A stretch of DNA of 64,000 bases from Odiellus spinosus (Eukaryota; Arthropoda; Arachnida; Opiliones; Phalangiidae): the NCBI GenBank assembly GCA_963920705.1, contig OY987234.1:23517794-23581793 (forward strand). The letters run 5' to 3'. The notes beneath the pieces were generated by a model, which searched no databases, was not told the DNA's origin, and saw only the letters and a program-made list of their open reading frames with translations. Below, piece by piece: positions 33,847-47,574 of the stretch (within the stretch, counting starts at the first letter, position 1; each line of letters begins with the position of its first letter). Made by a program: the position numbers and the translations under genes.

Positions 33847-36800
33847 AATGATCCAGCAAGAGTTTTTTCTCAGTGCCAAAATAATCGCTAATTTTCGCTT
33901 CCCTAAGTAATTTCTTTTTTGCTATTGTTTGTTTATAATTCAAGTTCCGCGAATGAAATGTAAATTTGTGTCGGCCAAGTTTCTCGGTGTCCCTTTACGG
34001 GGGTTTGGGGGCGCGAGCTTATTTATTCTGGGAAGCGAGAAAGGAAAGGTCGTTCTTAATTAGATCGTACTTTGGTCCCTACTGTTCCTTCGAATTAACC
34101 TTTTTAATCACGGAGTCGTTTGTCTCTATTATACAAAATATAGGAACCTAGCTAGAAAGACACTATGAAGGAGGAAAAAAAAAAAAAAGTGGTTTTAACT
34201 AGGCCTTGGCTCCTGAAAATCAGCTCGAATTTTCAGTCCGCGTTCCTCGAATCTTATACGTTCTACATTTTAACTAATTGATTCTATTTCTTAGCGAGGG
34301 TGAGGGAATTGGCGGCTTTCTGGGCGCTGCAAACTCAAATTGAAGAGCGAAGTCAGCTAGGGTATCTTCTTCCGGCCGCTCTTGATTAAATTAGGACCGG
34401 AGCGAACGAGAAAAGTCAAAAATGTTTCCATGCACCACTTTCATTTCCTATACGAAATAGGGGCCGACGTTAACGGACCTAAATTTTGGGTCACGCGTTC
34501 GGAAATGACGTCATCGCGCGCCCTTAATATCGAGAGTATTCTTTCGTTATTTCTTTCTCGGATAATGGAGCTTGGATATTTAAGAACTAAGAATTTGGTG
34601 GTAGACGCGGCTTTTCCCGCTCGAATGAGAACTGAAATCGTGTCCGTTGGGTTGGATTGGATAGAGAGAAAGGCGCCTTACGGGGTTACGCCCGCTTTGA
34701 TCGAATCACCAAAAATTGTTTCGAAATACGGCCGTCATTAATTATGATAAGACGAAAGTTTCTTCCGTTAAATGGAAGTTGTAAGCGTTCGATAGAAGTC
34801 CGTGTAGAAACTCAGTCGTTGTCGCTGGCGTTCCGCGCCTCGTTAGTACGCCAAAGTTAACCCGATAATTCGGCCGACGGGGGGAAAACCCCGTAATTAT
34901 CTGATATTATTATTCGATATTAAACGGCGAAGCTTCCCCTCACTAACTAACCCTCGACGCTTATACGACGTTAATCGCGATCTCCGGTACAACGAGAACT
35001 AATTTATTAAATCCCGAAACGTATGGAAGAACCAACCTCGCTCGAAATAATGGCCTGATCTTAACCCGAACCGGAAAACTGAGCGTTTTTACCTACAATC
35101 TACGATAGTAAAATGACGCTCATTTTACAACTACTCTCTATGACTATTTTAACGAATTTCTATCGCTTCCATTTAATCGAAAAGCTCCATTTTAAGAACG
35201 AATTTTGTCCCAAAATATTTTGAAATATGTCGGTCGAATGGGAAAAGTCGAACTAATCGCGAATCGAATCAATGGCCCCTTCATTAAGGAGGGGGACTTC
35301 GAGATGGTTTTAGCTCGGTGTTTGATGGAAAAGTAATTGGTGGAAACATTCGCCGCTCTTCGTCCATTCTCCCTTTACTTAATTCGTTCTTTTCCGCGAC
35401 CCCGAGTTGCCAAACACGAACCCGCGGGCGTTTTGTTCGGGCGCACGAACTCCGTACGCCGCTCCTTTATCGTTTGGATCTGAATCACTCCCCCCTCCCC
35501 TGTACCCCCACCCGTATACGTGGAGGAATACTAAACTTCGTTATAAGGAAGGGTATATAGTGGGGTGGCGAAGGGGGCCCTGCAGGACCTGGAATAGCCC
35601 CCAACATCGAATACCGTACGCGATAAAGTTAAAGGCCTATAGTATAAATACAGACATTTCGGGTGAAAGACGGAGAATCGATACGCGGGCTCAACCCCCC
35701 CTCACCCCCATCACCCCCCTCACCCCCCTGTCGCGTCACTTTATTAAAGCGACGCTATCCTCGTTCAAACCAGTTGTAATTTCCCTATAGCATTTTACCA
35801 TTTCTTGTCTATACTTTAAAAAATTTAATATCTTGAGATTATTCTCTAAAGAGTTCGGTTTAACTCGGAGTCTCGGACATTTCTAAGGATCTAAGGTACA
35901 GGTTTATTTAGCGGAATGGGATCGGGGGGGGGGCTTGATTAGAAGGGGGATTTGACGTTTCAACGCGAAACGGGGCGAGTTTCGCTGGCGTGATCGTAGT
36001 AGGCAGTATGTTTACGCGTACGCGGAGGAGGGGGGGGGCTTCCTTAATTAATTCATAAATACTCGTATATAGTCTTAAGCGATTGATTAGTAGCCCAGTC
36101 CGCCGAGTCTCCTCGCGTTCAATGCGAGGTAAAGGGAGACTGGCACCGAGAGGCCGCGTGCGTGGCAATTAAGGAGCGTATATTATTTAGGGTTTCCCCG
36201 GGGCTGGCTGTATTCGGTGTACGCGCGGTTTGGCGACGTTATAAGATTGTAAAGTAATTAAGCGCGGAATTAATTGCTTTCCGTCTAATCAAAGAACCGT
36301 ATCAACTATTCAAAACGTGGATTACGAAATTTCGAGAGCCCGTAAACAATATTTCAAATAGTCATTTTGGAAAATATTCCCAACGCGAATTAGCGCGCGT
36401 CTCTCGTTTAACGGAAGGGAATCCGTTCCTTAGAAATGTCAATCCGGGCCAAATTTCGCGATATCTAAAACTGTTATTCCTATTTTATCCGATATTTTTA
36501 TTTTCCGATTAATTGTTTGCGCTGTTTCTAAATTGCCTTCGTTGATAATATTAAGCTATACGGGGCGTTCTTTACTTTTACCAAATAAAATGATGGACTT
36601 TCGCTTTAACCCAATCTATTATATTCTAGTTTCGAATGCTTTATTTTTAGAATGTTCCCAATTGTATTTTCAGGCGCCCGCCCTTTTTTCGGCTTTAATC
36701 TCGTAACGCGTTGCTATCAATTCATCTAAAATGGGAGGCTATCCAGTTTTTTTTTTTTTTTAATATCTAGGTTAGTTCTAAATTTTGCCGATTATATCTC

Positions 36801-38394
36801 CCCATTCTCCCGTCTCTCGTAATCCGCGCTTTACTTCGAAGATGAGATCGAAAATTCGGGTTTTGTTCGAACTTTTAAGCTTTATTTGGAGCGATGTTTT
36901 TTAATCGTTATCTTTCGTAATTAGCGCTCGGAATCGGATCTTCCCTTTTGTTCGTATTTAATTATTATACGATTTAGAGATAGATTATAAAGTCCATCGT
37001 TTTTAACTAGAGATTTTTTAAAAACTAGTCTCTTTAAAGGGAGATTTAAAAATTGGTTTTTAGGTTTAACGCGAACGCGACCCGAAGGCCGAGCTTTAGG
37101 TCTCTAGTTTTAATGAAGCGGCGCGTAATCTTTGACCTAGAATTTCGGATTTATTTTCCTCGTAAACTTCGTGTCCGTTTTCTCCGTTCCTCGATTTTGA
37201 TGGTCTCGGCCGTAGTTGGCCCTAAAACGAAGACGCGGCTCTTTCGCGGGCTTAATTACGAATTTAATAGATTCGGAAAACTTTAATTAAAACGAATTAA
37301 ATAATAAACGCCGCGGTGTTTCCCGCCCCGCTCGCTCCCGGAGAAAATGAGCGGTTTTCCGAATGGCGGAAGCCCTAGCGGATGGATACGTCGCGTTAAA
37401 CCTCTTAGATTTAAAGAACGCTCGGAAAACGTCTTAGGAACGCGAACTTTAACGACGTTTTCCCAAATATTTTCCAAATGTAATTTTCTCGAAAAGTTGC
37501 GCTCGAAATTAACTTCCCTAATCTAAAAATCCTTCTTAATCTAAATTCTCGCTTTTGTCTCCCATTTATTTTTAAATCTATATCTTAGTAACGTTTGAAA
37601 TAATCCAAATTCGTCGGATCAACCGGTTTAAAATCGAATGTAGCTTAAAGTAATCTTTTAATTTCGGCTTAGTCCACTTTCGTATTTTAATCTTTTATTT
37701 TGGACGATTGGAACGATTCTTCTCATTTTGGCTTAGAACCGCGATTGAAATAATTATTCAAAATCTAGGCTTAGCAATGTTTTAAACATTCCAATTTAGA
37801 CTTAACGATGATTAAAACATTCCGATTTAGGCTTAAGTTTAAATGAAAGGGTTTTTGTTTTTCTATTTGTTCTTTAAAAGAATTGTTTATTGAATGTTTT
37901 ATGCTTTTTCCCTTTTTTTTTTATTTTATTTGTAAAATGTAAAAGATGGAGAAATCCGACCGATAAGAGCTAGTATTATTTCTCCTTTTTTTAAGCGCGA
38001 TTCCGATCGTAAAGAAAATGTGTGGGGGAGTCGTAAGTGCGGGTCGTATCTGACCATCAATGATTATCCGGTATAGCCGGTGATCCTCGGGGGGACATTA
38101 TAATTCCAGATAAGGTTTGACCAGCGCCGTCCAAAACTAAGTGCCAGCCAAAATCGCGATTCCCTTTAGCGATTGCCGCCTTTAGCCAATAGAGTCGAAT
38201 CTTTTGTTTAAAAAAAAAAAAACTCTTCGTTTCCTCCAATCGTCGCTCGTGACTTCCCTGTCAAGTCAGCGTGAATTCCCCACTTTTTTTTTTTTTTTTT
38301 TTTCGATCGGTACTGGTTGGGTTTTTTTTCTTCTACTTTTTCTTTAGAATTCCTCTTTTCATCCCAGGATTCTATTCCTTCATTGAAAACGGGC

Positions 38395-39130
38395 TAAAAA
38401 TTCTCTCTCTCTCTCTTTTATTAAATCAAACGGAGTTTCCGAAGCTTCTCTCTCTCTTTCTCCTCCATCTTCTTCCTCCTCTTCCCCTCCCTCCTTCCTC
38501 CATCTTCTTCTTCCTCCTCATCGTCGCTTCCTTTTCCCGGTCTTTCGCTCCTCCGTAGAAAGAGAACGAAAAATACCAAAAAGGGGTTATAAAGGGAGAC
38601 TGGAAAAACTTTCCTACTAGTTTAGCTTTATTTAAAGGGATAACGAAGCGCTCTTCCTATCGATTAGACTGTTTAGTAATCCTTTTACCACCCAGAGGCG
38701 CGAATGCCAAAAAAAGGGGGAAGCCAACCTCGGTTAAGAAACTTATCCGCTCGTCTATTTATCACGGACCAATTTCGTGTCCGGCGACGTCTAGGTTTTC
38801 TTCACTTTCGAAGAGTCGGCGATAGACGTCCTAGATTTAATAGTTTATTTTAGCGTCCCTTTAAAATGGCTCGGACCGAGGGATGGAAGAAGGGATGGAA
38901 GAAGAGGAGGGGCGGGTGAAAATGGACTCTGGGTGGCCCGGGCTTTAAACTAGGAATATTGTGAAAAATCCTGGCCACTCGCCAATTTCTCTCTTTCTCT
39001 CTTCATCCCTTCATCCGCAGCCTCCATCTCCTCTTCCTCCTCCTCCTCCTCCTCCCAGCATCTCCGGATCTCTTCGATCGCCTTCTTTCCTCCCTCCTCC
39101 TCCTCCTCCTCGTCTTCTCTTCTTCTCTCG
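38395..39130 (+). repeat. Pyrimidine-rich low-complexity tracts
   Basis: Two CT-rich stretches (38395-38560 and 38985-39130) are built of CTC, CTT and TCC words. They generate proline- and serine-rich plus-strand frames that should not be taken as genes. Between them is ordinary intronic sequence. Confidence 0.7.
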
Positions 39131-42100
39131 TAGTCGGTTAGAACGAAGTCTTAGTGAGGAAAATGGAAGCTATAGCGTTCGACGCGATGACGTAGACCTT
39201 CCAGGACCGAGGCTGTATCTTGGCCGCTACGTCTTTGTAGGCGTTATCCCTTTCCCCAAAAACGTGTTTTATTTGTCGCGATAGTGGAGACGAAACTACG
39301 GCTTTTCGCTAAAATGAAATTTCGTTTCGAGCCACCCTTTTTTTAGCAAATTTAAGGCAATGTTTGGTGACCTATAAAGGGGCGAAAAAAGCGGGCGAAT
39401 GGAAGTTTTTACGGCTGACCCGAAAAATCTAATTTTCTTTTTCTTTTTAATCGAGGTCTTTCCCGTTTCTTCGTAATTTATCTTTTTTAATATTTGCGGC
39501 TAATAATTTATTCGCGGCCAATATACGCAGGCCGTATTTTCATCTTATTTCAATTACTTTTTTCGGTATATAGGGTATTGCCCTTCCAAATTCATTTTAA
39601 TAAGAATTATTTCCCAATTACGATTACGTAATAAGAATTAATAGAAGGAGTAATCGCAATTTATCGCGGTGCTTGAACCCCTAGCAGTCTTTGGTTCAAC
39701 TCCACCGAAACTCGGCTTCTTCCGAATAGCCCTTTGCGAGAGCGATCCCCCAGGACCGAGGCTATAGCTAGTTGTCTAGTTTGGCCAAACAAGCTATCTA
39801 AGCTTATTTTTGTTTTTTAATTACTGATCTATATAAACTGGAAATCCAAGCCGTCCATTAAGAGATCGCGTGATTAGATTCCTCTAAATGTCTTTGTATC
39901 TACGTTTACCCGCCGGAAACTTTCCAAACCCGGAATTTAAATTTTCATTAAACTTTTAGAATTTTGTTGGAAACAAAAATTGCTTTACCAAAATCCGAAA
40001 TTGTCACGCGATACGAGGGGTGCCTCTTTTTACGTATTTTAACTAAAGGGAAACTGAATAAATTAAATATAAAACGGCTTTTGGATATATTTTCAAAATC
40101 AGCGGCTAAATTTACGTAGGATTAACAAGTTTTTTTCCCCCAATTATCCCGAAGATGTCATTTTTGAGGCGAGGTGAGGAATACTTCTTCCAGCCTTTGC
40201 CAATGCTAAATACCTAATCAGTTACGAAACTACTTTAGTACGCTCAAAGGTACGCTTTCAAATTTTAGCAATTATTTTAAACAAAAATTGTGAAAACTCA
40301 GGAATTTCTTTTTAAATTGTAGCCGCGGACTCGTTTCCCTTTAATCAATAATACTAAACTCTTCGAAGGTAAATAATATTTTTGTCCGCTAATTTTCCCA
40401 GCCTCGTTTTTTTCCCCTTTCGACTCCTCCTCCTTCGTAGGATCAGAGTTTACGATAGTTTTGTATATATATAGCGTGTAGACGGAGCGCGGAGAAGGGT
40501 AGGAAAAAAATGTAATCTTTGGTTGGAGCCATTAGGCGAGTTTCCCAGCTAGAACTCTTTTCCATCTACAGACTGCTCGAGAGACGAAAGAGCTAGGCCA
40601 AACAAAAAAGGGAGAGCTTCGAACAAAGGGCGTCGCTCACCGGAACGTTTACTTCCGTTTCATTTTTTAAAATAAACCCATTGGCCTATTTTGTCTCCCC
40701 GCGTTTAGACTAAAATGAAATTGTATTTGCATTTCCTAAATTCCAATTGGTATACAGTTCCGGATGTCCAAGGGGGCTGGGAAATTAGTCGAGAAATAGG
40801 TTTAGTATAGCGGCTTATAAGCGAAGCTAAGGCAGCGAGCGACGTCCTTCGTAATAAGATAGTTAGAGAATGGAAAGCGGCCGAAAAATAAGTCATTTGA
40901 GAAAGGAAAGTTAGAAAATGAAAATAAACGTTCCGGGAAGGCGTTAGTCCGTTCGAGAGGAAAATGCCGACTCCAACGTTTCACTCTCTTCCTTCCTCTC
41001 GTTGCTTTATTTCTCCTAATCGCGAACTAGATCGCTCCCAATTCGCCCAATTTGTTCTACTAATCGTAATTCCCCGCACCCTCGAGTAAATTAGAATTAA
41101 ACCAAAGCAACAAAAAAGGGGGGGGGGATCGAGATGGGGGTTGAGCTCGTTTTATCCACCAATGATTGCGCACATTTTCTTACACCTTCTTTCGCTCCCG
41201 TATATTATTTTGGAGAAAAGGTCGATGGATCACGCCCATCCCCCCCCCCCGCCATTATGTATTTGTTCGCTTTTTGTCCTTAAAGTAGAAGACGCGTGAC
41301 TTGGATCTGGGATCTTTAATTCAAACGTCAATTAAGCCTAAAAAATGTATAATTTAATTACTATACGATTTGTAGATTCGCGATGTTTAACGAAGAAATA
41401 AATCGAAGAAAGTAAGAGAAATATTAGTAACTAATTTATATTAACAAAAAACCTGTTATTTTTCCCTGGTAATTACGTAAAAGCGTACAAGAAAATCTAA
41501 GACGGCCAAAATGCCTTACGTTTACGTAATCATTTTTATTCGATATCTATCCGGAAATATTAAGCGATGAAATCGTTTATCTAATGGCATCGGGGAATTT
41601 GTCCAGAAACGTACGTTTGGGGGGGAAAGCCCCCCTCATCCCCTCGCGAATCCGCTTAGCGGCCTAAATACCTATTTAACCATTAGTTCCGAGTTCCATT
41701 TATGACCCCCCCCCCACTCTATCATCTCCCGATCTAAAGGAAAAGAAGAAGAAAAAAAGCCAATTCTTACATCGTCTTAAGTTCTTGTTTAAATCTCCTC
41801 TAGCCTGCTGGGCCAATAGCTATTTTCGAAGTTTATGAGCCAACCATTAAACTATATATGATGGAAAATGTATAAATTCTAGCCATTATAAAAGACGTAT
41901 ACGCGAATATTTAAAAGACGCTTATCTACGGAAACTTGCTCTTAAAATTGCGTACGATGGATGGGGGGGGGGGGGTGGGGAAGGAGCCCGCGCTTATAAA
42001 ATGAAACTAGAGAGAAAGACACCCTTCCAACCCAACCCCGACAATTCTCTAGATGTAGCTAACCTTTTTACAAAAATATCGATTTTCAAGGGCGAGTCTT

Positions 42101-43979
42101 ACCACCGAAAAAAGCCAAATACGTCGAAAGATTTAGAAACGAGGTCATCGGCTATTAAAGCGGAGGCTGCGTGACACTCTGATCGAAATAGAGGGGGGGG
42201 GGGGAGAATTTAATTCTTTCGTAAGCGGACTCGATATCCGGTTCTTGTACGGGAGCGTCTTTAGTCCGTCTGTCAGACACTCTTAATCTTTAACAGCGAC
42301 GTTCGTCTCGAAACGAGCCGAAAGGAAAGTCTAGAAGAGCGATTAAGTTTTTATTTCGAAATTTATTTTTCTTGTCCCAGTAATTTATTCCTTGGCTCGT
42401 ATTTCGATACGGCCTTCTTTCCGAAAATGCCGTTACGCTTCTTCCGTTTCTAAAGGCGGGTTTTCAAAGACGAGCTCGAATTCGAGGCGAAATATCGAGC
42501 GTCGTGAAAAGAATTAGAGCGAGACTAAACAATCTGATCGAAGCTTTCGGCCTTTTTTTTTACCCTATAGAATTTTCTCTCTAAGCGAAATTTCCGCTTA
42601 AAGCCCCGTTTTCGATCGAAGTTTTTCGCGCTTCCGCTTTTCCGATAGACGCTTCGGTAAATCGAATTCATTTCGAATTCCGCTTTCCCGACGCGTACTC
42701 GTGGTAAAACTCTTTCGCAACGAAAATCTTTATCTTAACGCGTTGACTTTGAAAGCTCGACTTTAAGCGCGTCTTCCTCGGCCCTAAAGCGTAACTCGGC
42801 TTTTGTTTTCCCGTCCCGAATGTACCAAAGGACGCTGCGGAACGTTATTGCCTAAAATGGGCGAGCCAATACGCTTCGTCGCTTCTTTTTTTATTTTATG
42901 GCTATACGTTTACAAAATCTCTCATTTTTTATTTCCTTTTTACTTTTCTTCTCGCTCTCTCTCTCTTCGCAATTTTTTTATCGTTATATTATTCTGGATA
43001 AAATCCGTTCGTATTCTGGCGTAAAAGAATTGGCGTAAAGTAAAGAGGTAAAGTGACGAGGAGATTCTGATTGGCTCGCTATTATAATAATAAGAGTTCG
43101 TTTTACGTTTTCCTAAATGGATGATTTTCGACCCGCAGGACCGCCGTCGAAAATTCCATTTTTTATTCGAACGAATAGGGACGCGAGACGAATTTAGGAT
43201 ATAGAGTATAATATGGAAATGAGATTCTCGCTCGGAAACTACGCTATTATTTTTAAAGCGAGCGATTCGTTTTAGGGTTTAAAGAGATCCGAGCGAGGCG
43301 AACGACAAATTCGAGTTTCTAAAAATAAGAAAATAATTGTACGAAAAATGGGAAACCTCCGGGTTTTCGTAATTAAAATGATCGCGTTCATTCTCAGGGC
43401 CAGAATCGATTCCGAATTGAATCTGATATTGGATACGAATCTTTATAAGATTTATTCGGGATTGCATTTCTCGTTCTATCCTTTAATTCGTCTTCGTAAT
43501 TGGAACGCGCGATTATCGAATGTTTACGAGTATTAGGGAGCTGGGCTTTCAAATTGAACATCTCGCTAATTCCAGTCGCTATTATTCCTTCCTTATCCAT
43601 CCTGACTATTAAGTTATTATAGACGTTTCTCTGGAGGTTCTCCGTTTAGCGTCCTATAATATAAGGCGCCATTTTATAACGCAATACGTTTCGTTGGATT
43701 AGAAATTATAGATTCGAAGTTTAACGCGGGTTTTTCCAAATGAGAAATTAGGAGCCGACTCGCGATTTTAGACAACTGGCGGTACGAAATAAGAACCTAA
43801 GGTGGGTGGCGCGTCTAAAAACAGCCCCGGGAAGTTTTTAAATTTCTCGTTTTTAAATTCGCCGAGTCAATTGGCCAATTAGGTGGCCGAATTGAGTGTC
43901 GGCGATTGACGGAGGGGTTGACGTACCCATCGTCTGTTCTTTTCTAAAGTAGACGCGTTTGGGAAACTCTCTTTTAGCG

Positions 43980-44092
43980 AAGAATGCTCTACGGATACAA
44001 AGGAAATGTTTTTTTTTTTTCCTTTAAATACCACTGTGCCGCTGTATTTAAAGAAAAAATGCGTTTCCCTTATATATCCTTAGAGCATTCTT
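43980..44092. mobile_element. 113-bp hairpin (MITE-like) element
   Basis: The left arm AAGAATGCTCTACGGATACA and the reverse complement of the right arm (AAGAATGCTCTAAGGATATA) match at most positions; the pairing continues through AAAGGAAA and TTTAAATA toward the centre. It has no coding content and is not a terminator context, so a small foldback transposon is the likeliest reading. Confidence 0.6.
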
Positions 44093-44867
44093 ATACGTTT
44101 ATTAAAAAAAAAGAATTTTTACGCGCGCGAATTTTGCGTGAAAAGGTTAGACGATATCGTTAACGTCTTTGGTATAAAAACGTCGGCGTATGTATAGAGT
44201 AATATGTGAGCCTAAATATCTCGCGGTCTTTCTTTAGTATAGGCTCGCTAGTTCATTTTACGCTCGAAAAATGCCTTTTAGTGGAGGATAAGTGGCGGCG
44301 ATAAAGTGTAGACGAGCTATAAAAATATTTTCCCTTCCTTCCAGCCAGGAAATGAAGTTTCTTCTCGCGAGTACCGCGCGTTTAGAAGAAGATTCCAGTT
44401 TTTTCGCCAAACATTTACCTCGGCGCTACGAACTAACCTACAAAATCCGCTCCTTCTTATATATACGTACTCCATTTTATGGCGCTATTTCGCTTTAGGT
44501 ATAATTTACTCGACTCAAGATTCGTTTACGCCAGGTGCCAAAATACCACGAGCCACGATTCGACAAGAGTTTTTCCAAGTTTAGCGTCCCTTTCTTAAAT
44601 TACTCCGGATATTTTAGCTCAATGTCGTAATTTGATACGGATTTACCGCCAATGAAAGTTTTCTAGGGCCACGACTTAATTTTCCCATTAAATTTAATTT
44701 TTTTATAATTCCGACTACGCGAGTACGACCAATTATCTATTAGTTCTTCGTACTAGAGATTAACCTATGATAAGTAGCCGATAAAGTTCTATTTTCGATT
44801 ACTATCTCAAATAATATTTCTATAATTATTATTATTTTATATTAACGCTCCGAAGCTCGGCGGAAAA

Positions 44868-44932
44868 AACGCTTTTACAGGCGCCAATACGAAATACCTA
44901 GAAAACTTGGCCCCTAGTTGGTGGCTTCGCCG
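44868..44932 (+). repeat. Dispersed repeat (ACAGGCGCC motif), copy 2
   Basis: This pairs with the copy at 18020-18090. The shared words are GGCGG-AAAAC, TTTACAGGCGCC, TACGAAATACC and GGCCCCTA. The two copies differ at roughly one base in four, so this is an old repeat. Confidence 0.5.
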
Positions 44933-45841
44933 CGACCGACGTAGAATCAAAATAAATTGTCTCCTCGTGGGAAAATAATTATTAAAAAAATCTACGACAA
45001 TAAATAAAAATAATATACGTATATATGGGTAGGCCTTTGGAAAATAATCTTTAATCTCGCTGATTCCGTTTTTCTTCCGAGATTAAGAATTATTGGTATT
45101 AGTCAAATCAGAAGCGAGCGACGACAATCCCCCGATAAAAACGGATAACTCTAATAATTCGATATAGCGTACTCCTTTATAGCTCTTTCTTTATAGAATT
45201 TTGTCGCTTCTTGCCCTGACCAAATGGTGACACCCCCCACCCCCACCCCCCTTACCCCTTACCGCTTATAAAAGCTTATAAAAATCGCTCTCCCCATCGC
45301 CTTTCCTCTCTTCTCTTGAGCAGCACGCTGCCACGAATGGGCTTTCAAATGTGTCTTCTTTAGTTTCGCGTTTACGCCTCCCCCTCCCCGCGCGGCGACA
45401 CGCGCGTATAGATTAGAAGCCCCCCCCCCCTTTTATCGTGCAATTAAGCTGATCGCTTACCCCCGCTAAAACCCTACCTACCCTTAGTAGTTCCCCGAAC
45501 TCGTCGCCTCGATTTACCCGGGTTAAACTCGCGAATAGGTAACGCGCCGAATTAACATACGAGACCCTACTCGAATGCTAATAGGGTAATTCTCGCCCAG
45601 ATCAACCAAAAAAATGGAAATTTTGAACCCCACCCCTGTCGAAAACCATCATATTTTGTTTCTAGGGTTTTTTGGGCCGTAGAAGACGATTCCGAAAGTT
45701 TTATAGCGATCGGGCGAGCCATTTTTGAGATACAGCGTTGGTCATTTTAGAGAAAATGACCACCACCCCTAAAGCGCTTTTAAATTTATCTCAGCTACTA
45801 TTTGTAAACGATCGTGTAAGAGCTTATTTTAAAGACTTTTT

Positions 45842-46333
45842 AGAGCCAAAAAAGAATATTACGTCTAATTGCTCATCCGAATAATATTTAAAACATTATC
45901 AGTTTTCAAAATCTTTGACCTTTGATTTTGACCTTTCACTAAAATTAAAGTAAAAAATTTGGTCATTTTCCAAATCCTCCCCTCTAATGCGTACGAATCA
46001 CTTAAAATCCCAAAGCAGTATTTTTGGTTCCCGAGATATCAATTTTTGAAATTTAGCCCGCATTTTATAATTAGATTAGCTTAGCTTAGCTTAGGTTAGA
46101 TTAGCTTAGATTAGCTTAGATTAGCTTAGATTAGATTAGATTAGATTAGATTTTTTTTTTTTTTTTCCAAAAAAAAATCGATATCTCGGGAACAAAAAAT
46201 ACTGCATTAGAGGGCGAGGATTTCGAAAATGATTGACCTTTAATTTTAGTGAAAGGTCAAAGATTTTGAAAACTGATAATGTTTTAAATATTATCCGGAT
46301 GAATAATTAGACGTAATATTCTTCTTTGGCTCT
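45842..46333. mobile_element. 492-bp foldback element with pentamer-repeat spacer
   Basis: The left arm (45842 to about 46048) and right arm (about 46168 to 46333) are inverted copies. Both start AGAGCCAAA-AAGAATATTA from the outside and include AAAACATTATCAGTTTTCAA and TTCCCGAGATATC. The left arm has two extra segments of about 13 and 26 bp. Outside the ends the similarity stops at once. The spacer is (TTAGC/TTAGA)n at 46070-46150, followed by a T run. No reading frame of note. It is most like a foldback or MITE-type DNA transposon. Confidence 0.75.
46070..46150 (+). repeat. (TTAGC/TTAGA)n pentamer array
   Basis: About sixteen pentamers mixing TTAGC, TTAGA and one TTAGG form the loop of the foldback element. 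Despite the resemblance to TTAGG it is internal and mixed, so it is not a telomere. Confidence 0.85.
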
Positions 46334-47574
46334 CTCTCTGATTGGTCGAATGTTTTACGAATGAAAACTACGAAAAGAGAAGGGACTCCGTACGTGACGT
46401 CGCCGCGCGATATTTGGCCAAATATTTTCGGATAAAACTATACTTCACTATAGGAGCGTGAATCCCTTCATTTTAAGACATTAACCTATTATTGCTATAT
46501 TTTTTTCATTAGTGTTAGTGGATCGGGCTGTTATTTAAACTCGAAGGAATCGCTAAAAAAAGCGCTCGTTGTTGGCTGTCGCTTTCTCCCGAGTTGAAAT
46601 CGATTAAACTAAACCTTAAATTAGTTATTTTGGAAAAGCGCGTATAGCTCCGCGTGGAATCGCCGTTTTCCTGGCTTTTTGTAGTTTGCGGCCCCCGTAT
46701 ATCTTCTCCAGATTGAAATTTTATTGGATATTCATTAACGGTCCGCGTGGTCGTATCGACCAATCGAAAACGAGCGGCGACCTCGTGTTTAAAATATCCG
46801 GCGAGTACTCGTACCTTTTAGTTAACGTCGGTTCGCTTCGGTTAATCGCTTATTTGCCTTCGCTCTTCGCTCTTTAATGGGCCTTAATTACTTAAATAAC
46901 CTCCGGGCGCTACGGGAACTATACTTGTTTTACGGACGCCATTCTCTTCGAACAAAGGTCCTCTCTATCATAGTCTTTCTCTTTCTCTCTCTCGTAGCTT
47001 ACGTGGTCGCGTAATCGAGGTTAAAGTTTATTAAAGGTCAAATGTACCTTTGTTTAAAGGAAAAGCTTTCGCTTTAATTTAACCAAATTGTTTTTTCCCC
47101 CCTATTGCCTGGTGTTACCGATTTCTTCGGATATTCTTTCGGAACGCGTTGGCCGCGTTCGCTCTTGACTCTTTGAATCCGTTTTAAGCCGCTTTCAAAA
47201 GGTCAAATTGTAAAATCTCGGGGTCAACGGTATAGATTCTTTATCAAAAATGATATTACGAACTTGACAAGTTCGTTTGGTCGGCTTCGAAACGGTTTCA
47301 AAGTTGTTAACGCTTCTATTGAAATGAAAAATGAAGGAGATGGCGCGCTTTCTACGGGTTTTGCCTTTCTACGGATTTCCTTTAAATTGAGATATATTCT
47401 TAAGATTAGTTAATGGAGCAAAATTGTCCACGGGCACTTTTCCCTCGCTCCAACGGTTTGTCCAGCATCGATGCTTAAAGTTTGGACGCTCGGAGTTGGG
47501 TCTGGGATTTTTCGTACCATTTTTTTTGGTCATGAAACTAAAATAATAAATAAGCTCAATTACTCGATGAGAAA

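Larger units (their letters stand above)
28344..45841 (-). other. First intron, middle part
   Basis: About 17.5 kb with no recognised exon. It contains the 21-bp minisatellite, a short 17-bp tandem repeat (33781-33846), two pyrimidine-rich tracts (38395-38560 and 38985-39130), a hairpin element (43980-44092), and numerous poly-G and poly-C runs. Reading frames such as 34382-34741 begin at non-ATG codons and resemble nothing I know. Confidence 0.65.

Noticed and set aside
34382-34741. A 119-codon plus-strand frame as a gene
   Set aside because: It begins at TTG rather than ATG, matches no family I know, and lies in an intron with a composition typical of its surroundings.
38961-39284. Proline-rich plus-strand protein
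   Set aside because: It is a direct translation of CTC/TCC low-complexity DNA and has no ATG context or domain.
39660-39780. tRNA-like segment with GGTTCAACTCC
   Set aside because: No matching A box or acceptor stem could be placed around it.
46070-46150. Telomere-like TTAGG repeat
   Set aside because: The units are mostly TTAGC and TTAGA with a single TTAGG. The array is the loop of a foldback element, not a chromosome end.
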